From CAYSHJ01 sp964589725 (lineage in GTDB: Bacteria; Planctomycetota; Planctomycetia; Planctomycetales; Planctomycetaceae), in the NCBI GenBank assembly GCA_964589725.1, contig CAZPUJ010000367.1, positions 1-11,850 on the forward strand: a DNA stretch of 11,850 nucleotides, written 5' to 3'. Below, piece after piece: positions 1 to 7,496 of this stretch; the first letter of the stretch is position 1, and every line of letters starts with the position of its first letter. The position numbers and the translations under genes were made by a program. The notes beneath the pieces are model-generated. The model was not told the origin of the DNA and searched no databases. It saw only the letters and a program-made list of their open reading frames with translations.

Positions 1-1
1 C

Positions 2-127
2 GAAATTCTGCAAATCCTGAGTCTGACTTTGTTCGAGAAAACCCCGCTTTCTGAGGCTCTTTCGATCAAAAAAGAACAGGATTTGGAAAGTGATTGCCAT
101 ACTCAGTTGACTCTATTCGACTTATAG
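2..127 (+). CDS. C-terminal end of a DDE transposase (IS4-like), cut by the window edge
   Basis: The frame starting at base 2 is open from the window edge for 41 codons and stops at TAG 125-127. The peptide contains ILQILSLTLFEKTPL near its start and ends in QLTLFDL. Both patterns are typical of the C-terminus of IS4-family DDE transposases, which often finish in a Q-L-x-L-F-D tail. The catalytic DDE residues would lie further left and are not visible, so it cannot be said whether the element is intact. The peptide falls below usual ORF length cut-offs, so it is easy to miss. The next gene starts only 29 bases downstream, so the right end of the insertion sequence must lie within about 128-156. 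Family assignment rests on remembered C-terminal patterns only. Confidence 0.62.
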   Translation, partial: EILQILSLTLFEKTPLSEALSIKKEQDLESDCHTQLTLFDL

Positions 128-156
128 CCGGACAGTTGTGAAATCAAAAATCAAAA
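128..156. mobile_element. Probable right terminus of the insertion sequence
   Basis: This 29-base stretch separates the transposase stop from the next start codon. It begins with CCGGACAGTTGTG (128-140), which is placed where a terminal inverted repeat of an IS4-like element would be expected. It is followed by an A-rich run with AAATCAAAAATCAAAAATGG. The opposite end of the element lies outside the window, so neither the inverted repeat pairing nor a target-site duplication can be confirmed. Confidence 0.35.
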
Positions 157-1026
157 ATGGACCCCGCCATGTACTACATCGACCCACACATCCACATGGT
201 TTCCCGCGTGACCGACGACTACGAGCGGATTGCTCGGATGGGCTGCGTGGCGGTCAGCGAGCCAGCCTTCTGGGCCGGCTTCGATCGCGGTAGCGTGGAC
301 GGCTTCCGCGACTACTTCCGGCAGATCACCGAATTCGAGCAGAAGCGAGCTGGTTGGTCCGGCATCCAGCATTACACGTGGCTCTGCATCAACGCCAAAG
401 AAGCCGAGAACGTCGAACTCTCACGTGAGGTCATCCAGATGATCCCGGAGTTCATCAACAAACCGGGAGTGCTCGGAATCGGCGAGATCGGGCTGAACAA
501 GAATACGAAGAATGAGTCGATCATCTTCCAAGAGCACGTCGAGTTGGCGATGCAGCTCGACGAGCTGATTCTGATTCACACGCCGCACCTGCAAGACAAG
601 CTGAAAGGGACGCGGATGATCATCGACATGCTGCTCGCCGACCGCCGCGTTCAGCCGGAGCGGGTGCTGATCGACCACGTTGAGGAGCACACCGTCGGAC
701 TGGCGAAGGAAGAGGGCTTTTGGTGCGCGATGACGCTGTACCCGATCACGAAATGCACGCCGTCGCGAGCTGCCGACATCATCGAAGCCTACGGCGACGA
801 CCGAATCATGGTGAACTCCGCCGGCGACTGGGGGCCGTCCAACCCCATCGCCGTCCCCGACTTCATCCAAGAACTCCGTAAACGCGGCCACCCCGACTCG
901 AAGATCAAGAAAATCGTGTACGACAACCCGCTCGAATTCTTCCGCCAATGCCGCCGATTTCAATTTACCCCGCCGGACACGCTGGCGGATACCGTGACGA
1001 CGGAAGAACCGAGCCCGGTGATATGA
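157..1026 (+). CDS. TatD-family metal-dependent hydrolase, EboB-like
   Basis: This 289-residue protein has the amidohydrolase/TatD layout. Visible metal-ligand candidates are the HxH pair H11/H13 (in DPHIHM), E110 in GIGEIGLN, H141 in LIHTPH, H174 in LIDHVEEH and D224 in SAGDWG. The phrases SEPAFWAGFDRGS, HYTWLCIN and MTLYP-TKCTP fit the TatD-like subfamily named EboB. In other bacteria that gene sits in the ebo cluster with a UbiA-type prenyltransferase and a dehydroquinate-synthase-like protein; a role in moving precursors to the periplasm has been reported for scytonemin synthesis in Nostoc. No other ebo gene is visible here. A soluble cytoplasmic protein is expected, as there is no signal peptide. 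Neither ATG 157 nor ATG 169 (MYYIDPHIH, a better N-terminus for the family) has a clear ribosome binding site. The insertion sequence just upstream may have displaced the native promoter. The last 20 residues look like a poorly conserved tail. Confidence 0.85.
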   Translation: MDPAMYYIDPHIHMVSRVTDDYERIARMGCVAVSEPAFWAGFDRGSVDGFRDYFRQITEFEQKRAGWSGIQHYTWLCINAKEAENVELSREVIQMIPEFINKPGVLGIGEIGLNKNTKNESIIFQEHVELAMQLDELILIHTPHLQDKLKGTRMIIDMLLADRRVQPERVLIDHVEEHTVGLAKEEGFWCAMTLYPITKCTPSRAADIIEAYGDDRIMVNSAGDWGPSNPIAVPDFIQELRKRGHPDSKIKKIVYDNPLEFFRQCRRFQFTPPDTLADTVTTEEPSPVI

Positions 1027-1137
1027 GTGTGCTGGTTCAGCGTGAATTGGAGCGTGGCAGGTTGGGTTAGGACGAAGCGGATAGCACGAACGCCACTCCA
1101 TCGTTGACCAAATAGACGTTGCCAGGTCTCCCTATCG

Positions 1138-1902
1138 TCAGCGCGCTGCCATGCGCATGCCGCCGTCGAGCCGGATCACAGTGCCGTTGAGCATCGGATT
1201 CTCGACGATGTGCTGGACCAGCGCGGCGTATTCGTCGGGATGGCCGAAACGGCACGGGAACGGAATCTGCGACTCGAGTGATTCGCGCAGCGTCTCCGGC
1301 ACCTGTTGCATCATCGGTGTGTCGAACACCCCCGGCGCGATGCACACCACGCGAATGCCGAAGCGTCCTAACTCTCGCGCCGCAGGAAGCGTGAGCGACG
1401 CCACGCCTCCTTTCGACGCCGCGTACGCCGCTTGTCCGATCTGACCTTCGGTCGCTGCGATGGATGAGGTGGTGATGATCACGCCACGCTCGCCGTCTGC
1501 GGTGGGTGGATTGCTGCGCATCGTCTCCGCCGCCAGCCGCAACACGTTGAACGTACCGATCAGGTTGACCTCGATGACACGCCGGAAGGACGCGAGATCA
1601 CCAGGGCCAGTAGCCCCCACGATTCGCTCGCCGTGAATGATCCCTGCGCAGATCACGACGCCGCGCACCGGACCAAAGCGCTCTTGAGCCGTCGCCAGCG
1701 CGTCTCGAACGGAGTTTTCACTGGTTACGTCTGCCGAGTGAAACACAAGCCGAGCGGCCAGGTCCGGTGGCAGCGACTCACTCGGTGGTCGAAGATCAGC
1801 GATGACACCGCAAGCTCCCGATGCCGACAAGCGCCGTACGCACGCGGCTCCCAAGCCCGAACTGCCACCGAAAACGACAAACGATTGTTGGTTGATCTTC
1901 AT
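1138..1902 (-). CDS. Short-chain dehydrogenase, HSD10-like (3-hydroxyacyl-CoA dehydrogenase type 2)
   Basis: This 254-residue classical SDR has a GGSSGLG dinucleotide motif at 12-18. Asp36 at the end of the second strand points to NAD(H) rather than NADP(H). CAG at 85-87 replaces the usual NNAG. The active site is Ser146/147, Tyr160 and Lys164 (AAYAASKGG). Several stretches follow the mitochondrial HSD10 / short-chain 3-hydroxyacyl-CoA dehydrogenase pattern: VNLIGTFNVLRL, EGQIGQAAY, the tail ENPMLNGTVIRLDGGMRM, and the CAG variant itself. The expected reaction is oxidation of a 3-hydroxyacyl-CoA to the 3-ketoacyl-CoA in the cytoplasm. It lies downstream of the acyl-CoA synthetase on the same strand, 114 bases apart, so co-transcription is possible. 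I chose ATG 1902, preceded by GAAGGA, over an in-frame GTG at 1944 that would add 14 unconserved residues. Substrate specificity cannot be read from sequence; a FabG-like or steroid dehydrogenase role remains possible. Confidence 0.87.
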   Translation of the reverse strand: MKINQQSFVVFGGSSGLGAACVRRLSASGACGVIADLRPPSESLPPDLAARLVFHSADVTSENSVRDALATAQERFGPVRGVVICAGIIHGERIVGATGPGDLASFRRVIEVNLIGTFNVLRLAAETMRSNPPTADGERGVIITTSSIAATEGQIGQAAYAASKGGVASLTLPAARELGRFGIRVVCIAPGVFDTPMMQQVPETLRESLESQIPFPCRFGHPDEYAALVQHIVENPMLNGTVIRLDGGMRMAAR

Positions 1903-1905
1903 GAT

Positions 1906-1911
1906 TCCTTC
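1906..1911 (-). promoter_or_regulatory. Ribosome binding site deciding the SDR start
   Basis: On the minus strand GAAGGA lies three bases before ATG 1902. The spacing is short but acceptable. It favours this ATG over the in-frame GTG at 1944. Confidence 0.5.
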
Positions 1912-1939
1912 TGCGATCGACGACAGACTTTGGAGACCT

Positions 1940-2002
1940 CTCACCCTAACTTGGCCGATGGCCGGAATCCAACTCCCTCTCCCCCGATGCGGGGGAGAGG
2001 GG
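1940..2002. repeat. Strong G+C hairpin with a likely dispersed-repeat context
   Basis: CCCTCTCCCCC (1975-1985) and GGGGGAGAGGG (1991-2001) are perfect 11-base inverted arms. An extra G-C pair (1986/1990) leaves a three-base loop. TCACCCTAAC lies about 25 bases to the left (1941-1950), so the minus strand reads GGGGGAGAGGG followed at a distance by TTAGGGTGA. This combination is familiar from REP-like intergenic repeats scattered in many GC-rich genomes. The hairpin falls between the acyl-CoA synthetase stop (2017) and the SDR start (1902), so it could stop or attenuate transcription or stabilise the upstream mRNA. No T-run follows on the minus strand, which argues against a classical terminator. 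Confidence 0.7.
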
Positions 2003-2016
2003 ACCGGGCACGAACT

Positions 2017-3696
2017 TTAAGCGGTTTCAATTCGCGCGGCGTCTTCGAGGCCCAGTTCGCGTATCGCTTGCTCACGGATCTTGAACTTCTGAATCTTTCC
2101 CGTGACCGTCGTGGGAAAGCTGTCAACAAACTTCACGTACCGCGGCGTTTTGAAGTGAGCCAATCGCGAGTGGCAATACTCGCGAACTTGGCTGGCGTCG
2201 AGCGTTTGACCCTGCCGGAGCTTGATCCAAGCCAGGATTTCTTCACCAAACTTCCGGTCCGGAACGCCAACCACCTGCACATCCTCTACGGACGGGAGCT
2301 GATAAAGAAGTTCCTCGATCTCGCGCGGCGCGATGTTCTCGCCGCCGCGAATGATCATGTCCTTCAAACGTCCCGTGATGCGGAAATAGCCGTCGGGCTG
2401 ACGCAGCGCGAAATCTCCCGTGTGCAGCCAACCGTCGGCGTCGATCGCCTCGGCGGTTCGGTCGGGCATGTTGTAGTAGCCCAGCATCACGTTGTGGCCG
2501 CGCGTGCAAAGTTCTCCGGAGACGCCGTCCGGCAGTGTCTCGCCCGATTCCGGATCAATGATCTTCACTTCGACATCCGGAATCGCTCGACCGACCGTGC
2601 CGACTCGCTTTTCGATCGGGTCGTCGGTGCGAGTCATCGTGATCAGCGGCGACGCTTCCGTTTCGCCGTACGCGATCGTGATCTCGCGCGCTCCCATCTC
2701 CTTCTCGACGCGCTTCATCAATTCGAGCGGACAGGGACTGCCCGCCATGATGCCGGTTCGCAACGACAAAGTGTTCCGCTGCGGGAACGTCGGATGTTGC
2801 AGTTCGGCGATGAACATGGTGGGAACGCCATAAACCGCCGTGCAATGCTCGGACTCGATGGCTTCGAGCGTCGACTCCGGCGTGTAGCTTTCATGCGGAA
2901 AGATCATTGCGGCTCCGTAAATGGCGGCACACATCGTTCCCAACACGCAGCCGAAGCAGTGATACAGCGGCACCGGAATGCACAGACGGTCGCTCGCGCC
3001 GAGACGCTGACAATCACCCACGTAGAATGCGTTCAGCAGCAAGTTCCGATGCGTGAGCAGCGCGCCCTTCGGTCGTCCCGTGGTCCCCGAAGTGTATTGC
3101 AGGTTGATGGGATCGCCGGGATCGAGTTGTCGTTCGCGTTCGGCCAAAGCGCTGCGCGGAATCTGTTCGCCTGCTCGTTCGAGATCCGACCACGCCAGCA
3201 TCCCCGGATGCTCGGACCCGCGTAGGCGAATGATCCACTTCAGCCGCGGGAATCGGTCGCTGTGGAGCTGCCCAGGCGGCAAGGACTTCACTTCCGGGCA
3301 AACTTCCTCCAGCATCTGAAAGTAGCGCGACGCGCGAAACTCCTCAATCAACGCCAACCCCCGGACGTCCGATTGAGCCAGCGCGAACTCTAGTTCCGCG
3401 GGGCGATACGCGGGATTGATCGTCACTAAAACGACGCCGATCCGGGCTGTCGCGAATTGCAGCGTCACCCATTCCGGCCAGTTCGTCGACCAGACGCCGA
3501 AATGATCTCCGCGCTGAAAGCCCAGCGCGAGCAAACCACGAGCGACTCTGTTCACGGCTTGATCAAACTCCGTCCACGTGAGTCGCACTTGGGCTTGAGG
3601 AAAAACCAGCGCATCCTGCGAGCCAAAGCGTTCAGCCGTTCGCTGCAACACCTGGCCAATCGTGAGACCTTCAACCCAAGGAGCTGCCATTGTCAT
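2017..3696 (-). CDS. Fatty-acyl-CoA synthetase (AMP-forming, ANL superfamily)
   Basis: This 559-residue protein carries the full ANL adenylation motif set: YTSGTTGRPKG at 201-211 (ATP/phosphate loop), YGETEASP at 343-350, GWLHTGD at 422-428, GRLKDMIIRGGEN at 442-454 (hinge), and the catalytic C-terminal lysine Lys534 in TGKIQK. The expected reaction is fatty acid + ATP + CoA to acyl-CoA + AMP + PPi in the cytoplasm. Overall it resembles medium/long-chain ligases of the FadD/ACSF2 type, but chain-length preference cannot be read off. There is no signal peptide. ATG 3696 is chosen because GGAGG lies eight bases upstream. The frame stays open to 3996, but the extra 100 residues are arginine-rich and unlike the family. 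It is followed by an HSD10-like dehydrogenase and is divergent from a thiolase, which supports a role in fatty acid degradation. Confidence 0.93.
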   Translation of the reverse strand: MTMAAPWVEGLTIGQVLQRTAERFGSQDALVFPQAQVRLTWTEFDQAVNRVARGLLALGFQRGDHFGVWSTNWPEWVTLQFATARIGVVLVTINPAYRPAELEFALAQSDVRGLALIEEFRASRYFQMLEEVCPEVKSLPPGQLHSDRFPRLKWIIRLRGSEHPGMLAWSDLERAGEQIPRSALAERERQLDPGDPINLQYTSGTTGRPKGALLTHRNLLLNAFYVGDCQRLGASDRLCIPVPLYHCFGCVLGTMCAAIYGAAMIFPHESYTPESTLEAIESEHCTAVYGVPTMFIAELQHPTFPQRNTLSLRTGIMAGSPCPLELMKRVEKEMGAREITIAYGETEASPLITMTRTDDPIEKRVGTVGRAIPDVEVKIIDPESGETLPDGVSGELCTRGHNVMLGYYNMPDRTAEAIDADGWLHTGDFALRQPDGYFRITGRLKDMIIRGGENIAPREIEELLYQLPSVEDVQVVGVPDRKFGEEILAWIKLRQGQTLDASQVREYCHSRLAHFKTPRYVKFVDSFPTTVTGKIQKFKIREQAIRELGLEDAARIETA

Positions 3697-3917
3697 GGAG
3701 TGGTCCTCCGATTCGGCGAAAGTATTTCTCGAATCAATCGCCTGGGAGTGTACGAAACTGGGAGAAAACTTTCGTCGAGGGGCTAATCGACATCCGCGCT
3801 CATTGAAGCGATTACTTAGAATCACAGCGTCGCAAAGCCGCGACGTCGCTGCAAGCCGTCGACCTGTCACGGCACGAAAGTGACTGGGCTTCCTTGCCGA
3901 ACTTGGAGAGAAGAAAC
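3697..3917. promoter_or_regulatory. Divergent intergenic region between acyl-CoA synthetase and thiolase
   Basis: These 221 bases must hold the promoters for both the leftward acyl-CoA synthetase and the rightward thiolase. GGAGG for the synthetase is at 3705-3709 (minus strand). GGAGAG for the thiolase is at 3905-3910, seven bases before ATG 3918; this decides that start over ATG 3894. Apart from a short GTCGC/GCGAC inverted pair in the 3828-3846 area I could not identify convincing -35/-10 boxes or an operator. Confidence 0.55.
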
Positions 3918-5090
3918 ATGCATGACGCCGTGATCCTGGCGGCCTGCCGTACGCCCATCGGCAAGTTTCATGGCGGGCTCTCCGCGCTCTCTGCACCAGA
4001 ACTCGGCGCGGTGGCGATTCGAGCGTCCCTTGAACGAGCTGGTGTGGCCACCGATCAAGTGGACGAAGTTATCTTCGGTAACGTTCTCGCCGCGGGAGTC
4101 GGTCAAGCTCCGGCGCGCCAAGCGGCCTTGAAGGCGGGTCTGCCGCCGAATGTCGCGGCCGTGACGATCAACAAGGTCTGCGGGTCGGGTCTCAAAGCCA
4201 TCATGTTCGCCGCGCAGGCGATTCGGTCGGGCGATGCCGACGTCGTCGTGGCCGGAGGGATGGAGTCGATGAGCCGTGCCCCATACCTGTTGTCGCGCGA
4301 AGGTCCGATGTTCGGCGACCGAACATTGGCCGATGCCATGCTCACGGATGGATTGCTCTGTCCCTTCAGCAGTCGCTCGATGGGACAGATCGCGGAAGCC
4401 TTGGCCAAATCCGACGGCATCACTCGCGATGCTCAGGACCGCTACGCTTGCGAAAGTCATCGTCGGGCCGCGGCCGCTCATGAGCACGGCGCGTTCAATA
4501 ACGAAATCGTTTCTGTCACAGTCCGCACGCGCGCGGGACACCAGGACGTCACCCGCGACGAAGGCCCGCGAGTCGACACGACTCTTGCGAGGCTATCCAG
4601 TCTTCGTCCGGTCTTCACGGACGACGGCACGGTGACGGCTGGCAATTCGTCGATGATCAGTGATGGCGCGGCCGCAGTGGTCGTTGCCTCGGAGCAATTC
4701 GCGAAGACACGCGGTCTGACACCACTCGCCAGAGTTGTGGCCAGCGCGACATCGGGTACCGAACCCGGCGACCTGTTCATCGCGCCAGTTGCGGCCATTC
4801 GCAAGGTGCTCAGCCGCGCCGGTGTTTCGCTCGACTCTGTCGACCTTGTCGAAATCAACGAAGCCTTCGCGGCTCAAATGCTGGCATGCCTCCAACGTCT
4901 GGACCTTTCGCCGGATAAGACCAACGTGAATGGTGGGGCGATCGCGCTGGGGCATCCGCTGGGTGCCAGCGGTGCTCGCGTTTCGGCAACGTTGATCCAC
5001 GCCCTGCGCGAACGACAACAACGACTCGGCCTGGCCGCACTCTGTCTAGGTGGCGGAAACGCAGTGGCCGCCCTGTTCGAACGTCTTTGA
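3918..5090 (+). CDS. Acetyl-CoA acetyltransferase / thiolase
   Basis: This 390-residue thiolase matches the usual family length of about 390. The nucleophile is Cys88 in NKVCGSG. The NEAFA motif is at 314-318, His346 is in GGAIALGHPLGASGAR, and the acid/base Cys376 is in CLGGG. It either condenses two acetyl-CoA to acetoacetyl-CoA or cleaves 3-ketoacyl-CoA with CoA. The tight match to the short acetyl-CoA acetyltransferase type (PhaA/AtoB-like) favours the C4 reaction, but broad-range thiolysis is not excluded. It is divergent from the acyl-CoA synthetase and SDR genes, which would supply its substrates in beta-oxidation. The start at ATG 3918 is supported by GGAGAG seven bases upstream. The gene ends facing the DUF1549 gene, with 171 bases between. 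Confidence 0.94.
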   Translation: MHDAVILAACRTPIGKFHGGLSALSAPELGAVAIRASLERAGVATDQVDEVIFGNVLAAGVGQAPARQAALKAGLPPNVAAVTINKVCGSGLKAIMFAAQAIRSGDADVVVAGGMESMSRAPYLLSREGPMFGDRTLADAMLTDGLLCPFSSRSMGQIAEALAKSDGITRDAQDRYACESHRRAAAAHEHGAFNNEIVSVTVRTRAGHQDVTRDEGPRVDTTLARLSSLRPVFTDDGTVTAGNSSMISDGAAAVVVASEQFAKTRGLTPLARVVASATSGTEPGDLFIAPVAAIRKVLSRAGVSLDSVDLVEINEAFAAQMLACLQRLDLSPDKTNVNGGAIALGHPLGASGARVSATLIHALRERQQRLGLAALCLGGGNAVAALFERL

Positions 5091-5261
5091 TGCTCGTCGT
5101 CATTCTGCCCTCCATCATTCGGCTACCCACGAACTAGAGCAGAATGATGGCGTCTCCGCAGAATCAGCCGCTGGTGATGCACCAATTCCGAACGGTGGCA
5201 CTTGCAGCATCGTCCCAGTTCGATCATTCGCGAGCGGAAAGCCGTCCCTTCCCAACACAAC
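5091..5261. other. Convergent intergenic region with overlapping inverted repeats
   Basis: These 171 bases lie between two converging genes. TCATTCTGC (5100-5108) and CCATCATTC (5112-5120) are both complementary to parts of a single right-hand arm, GCAGAATGATGG (5139-5150). Each gives nine perfect pairs, so the two hairpins are mutually exclusive. No T-run follows on either strand, so a terminator role is only possible, not shown. I see no ORF or RNA gene in the rest. Confidence 0.4.
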
Positions 5262-7496
5262 CTAATGCACCAAGATGAACTCGCTGGAGTTCAGATAGGC
5301 CCAGAGCGCGTCTTGCCAGCCAGCCGCGGAACGGGCGGAAGCGATCGCTCCCTCGTGGACCAGTTTGCGGATCGCCTGCTGCTCTTTTGGCGAGGGGAAG
5401 CGGGTGAGCGTGGCCAGGCAGAGCCGCTTGATCTTCTCGGTCTCCGCATCGCGGTCGTGGATCAATTTTTCGAGAAACGTTCCGCGATCTAGACTCAGCG
5501 CGTGCTGAGTCAACTCGCTGTTCATCATCAGCAAGGCCTGTGTGATGCTGCTCTCGAACGTCACCGATTCGTCGTTTTCGTCCGTTTGAAATGCATGCAC
5601 AAACTGCTGCAACCATTCGTGACGTCGGCGCTCGTGATCACCCGATTCGAGCGGCGTCTTGTCGGCTCCGGTCGCCAACAGCAATGAATCGTACAACTGT
5701 TCGGCAGTCATCGCTTTGATGTACACGCGACTGAACAGCGGTGACGTCCCTGAGGCTGGGTCGTCCTGTTCGTTCGATTTGCCGAAACGGCTGGTTCGTT
5801 GATACGCGTCGCTGAGACAAATCCAGCGAATGAGTTGTTTGGTGTCATAACCGCTGGCGACGAACTCGCGCGACAAATGTTCCAACAACTCGGGATGACT
5901 GACCGGACTATGCGGCCCCATGTCATCGACCGGGCGAGTAAAACCGCAGCCAAAGAAATGGTCCCACATCCGATTGACGAGGGCTTCCGCGATGAGCGGC
6001 TTGTCACCGGAGGTCATTAGCTTGGCGAGTTCATGCCGGCGGTTTGTGTTGGCGTCCGTGCTGACGGCCACTCCCTCGAAGCGCGGAACAGTGGCTTGCA
6101 TCAAACCGCGACGAGTCTCAAAGGTCGTCTCGCCCCCCACCGCCTTCGTTTCCAACCCGGACACCTGCGGGCGCATGATTCCGGTTCGTGCGTCTCGATG
6201 CTCCGACCGAACAACGGCGGTCTGTTGGAAAAAACTATTGAAGGCCCAAAAGCTCTCCTGCTTCCAATCGTTGAACGGGTGGTCGTGACACTGCGTGCAA
6301 GCGATCTGACGTCCCAAGAAGACGCGTGAAGTGATCGCCGTGGCTGGCATCGCCGAGTTATTCAAATGAGCGAGCAGGAAATTCGTCGCGCCGTTTTCTT
6401 CGACGTTCCCTTCGGCCGAAATGAACTCGGCAACCATTTCGTTCCACGGCCGGTTGCGAGCAAAGCTCTCACGCAGGAATTTCTTCAAAGCCGAGCGATT
6501 GATGTCGCGCGAGTCGGATCGTCCGACCAGCAAGTTGGTCCAGACAGCGCTCCAATTGCGAACATAGGCCGGATCGTCCAGCAGCGAATCCACCAGCCTT
6601 TCGCGCTTCTGCGGATCGCGGCCTGCCAGAAAACGCTCGGCCACGTCAACCGGCGGAATATGACCAACGACATCGAGGTACACTCGCCGCAGCCACTCGG
6701 CATCGTCCGCGGCCGGAGATGGTTCGACACCGTACAGCTTCCACCCCGCCGCCAAGTGCTCGTTGATCACCGTAACGACCGTTTGGACCGAGCCGCTTGA
6801 GACGTTGTTGGAGGCGGACTTGCTCGCGACAGCAGCCGTCGTCGTTCGTCCGTCGTTCGACCGAATGTCGTCCTTCGAGTTTTGTGGCGTGTCGTGTTGG
6901 GCCGTGGGAACGCTCGTGGCTACATTCTTATTTGGCGCGGATTCGGCAGACATAGTATTGCCACCAGCGATCTTCACCGGCTGATTCACAAACATGCGTT
7001 CACTGGCGGGATTCGATGGTGTGACTTTCTCATGCTGAACGATACGCGGCTGTTCATGGCGGACAACAGGGTCGTCCCGGTTCGGATCAGCAGGTTCGCT
7101 GCGTTCCGTGTTCGTCAATTGAGTCCGATCCGACGGAGTGAACCAACGTCCGGTCAAGAACGACAGAACCGCGATTGCGACGACAACCGCAGCCGCCACG
7201 CGCCAGCCAAACAGCGTTTGTCTCTTCGATATCGGTTCCGCCGAGCCAGCCGGCGAGGAAATCGTGGTTTGGCTCGCTTGAGCCGCGACATTACCGGCGA
7301 CGTCTCCGTCGTAGGCCGCGTTCCAGTACAACGTGCCGTGCAGATCGAGGTACGCCAGATACGTTCGCCGGGCCGCGGCGTCGCGCAGAACAAGCTGCTC
7401 CAATCTTCGCGCGTCTTCCGGCGTGAGCCGGTCCTCGCACAAAGCTTCGAGCCACTCGAAGAATTCGGGCTGTGATGTCTTGTCTTGCGGCGTCAT
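5262..7496 (-). CDS. Anti-sigma/FecR-like membrane protein fused to DUF1549 and DUF1553
   Basis: This 744-residue protein has four visible parts. Residues 1-60 (FFEWLEALCEDRLTPEDARR..., then YLAYLDLHGTLYW) match the cytoplasmic anti-sigma/FecR-type N-terminus common in Planctomycetota. One hydrophobic membrane helix follows at about 98-116. Residues 120-238 form a polar S/T/N/A-rich linker. A DUF1549 region (about 240-425) holds the CTQCH haem-c-type motif at 400-404 followed by DHPFNDW. A DUF1553 region (about 480-740) contains VNRMWDHFFG, GFTRPVDDMGPHSP and LIRWICLSDAYQ. Predicted topology is N-terminus in, large C-terminal domain outside. The start codon overlaps the stop of the ECF sigma gene by four bases (ATGA) and lacks its own Shine-Dalgarno, indicating translational coupling. 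By position and N-terminus it is a candidate anti-sigma factor. DUF1549/DUF1553 function is not established. The usual N-terminal planctomycete cytochrome C domain is absent. Confidence 0.85.
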   Translation of the reverse strand: MTPQDKTSQPEFFEWLEALCEDRLTPEDARRLEQLVLRDAAARRTYLAYLDLHGTLYWNAAYDGDVAGNVAAQASQTTISSPAGSAEPISKRQTLFGWRVAAAVVVAIAVLSFLTGRWFTPSDRTQLTNTERSEPADPNRDDPVVRHEQPRIVQHEKVTPSNPASERMFVNQPVKIAGGNTMSAESAPNKNVATSVPTAQHDTPQNSKDDIRSNDGRTTTAAVASKSASNNVSSGSVQTVVTVINEHLAAGWKLYGVEPSPAADDAEWLRRVYLDVVGHIPPVDVAERFLAGRDPQKRERLVDSLLDDPAYVRNWSAVWTNLLVGRSDSRDINRSALKKFLRESFARNRPWNEMVAEFISAEGNVEENGATNFLLAHLNNSAMPATAITSRVFLGRQIACTQCHDHPFNDWKQESFWAFNSFFQQTAVVRSEHRDARTGIMRPQVSGLETKAVGGETTFETRRGLMQATVPRFEGVAVSTDANTNRRHELAKLMTSGDKPLIAEALVNRMWDHFFGCGFTRPVDDMGPHSPVSHPELLEHLSREFVASGYDTKQLIRWICLSDAYQRTSRFGKSNEQDDPASGTSPLFSRVYIKAMTAEQLYDSLLLATGADKTPLESGDHERRRHEWLQQFVHAFQTDENDESVTFESSITQALLMMNSELTQHALSLDRGTFLEKLIHDRDAETEKIKRLCLATLTRFPSPKEQQAIRKLVHEGAIASARSAAGWQDALWAYLNSSEFILVH

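Noticed and set aside
1067..1137. Minus-strand peptide GNVYLVNDGVAFVLSASS in the gap between the EboB-like gene and the SDR, resembling a PQQ-type beta-propeller blade
   Set aside because: Only about 20 residues show the pattern and the frame continues upstream into the SDR in another frame. A decayed gene end is possible, but chance cannot be excluded without a database search.
1633..3225. Open frame of 530 codons on the plus strand opposite the acyl-CoA synthetase and SDR
   Set aside because: It spans two well-supported minus-strand genes and the hairpin repeat between them, is arginine-rich and has no family features.
3697..3996. N-terminal extension of the acyl-CoA synthetase by 100 residues
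   Set aside because: The extension is arginine-rich without targeting features, overlaps the thiolase start region, and GGAGG sits at the right distance before ATG 3696.
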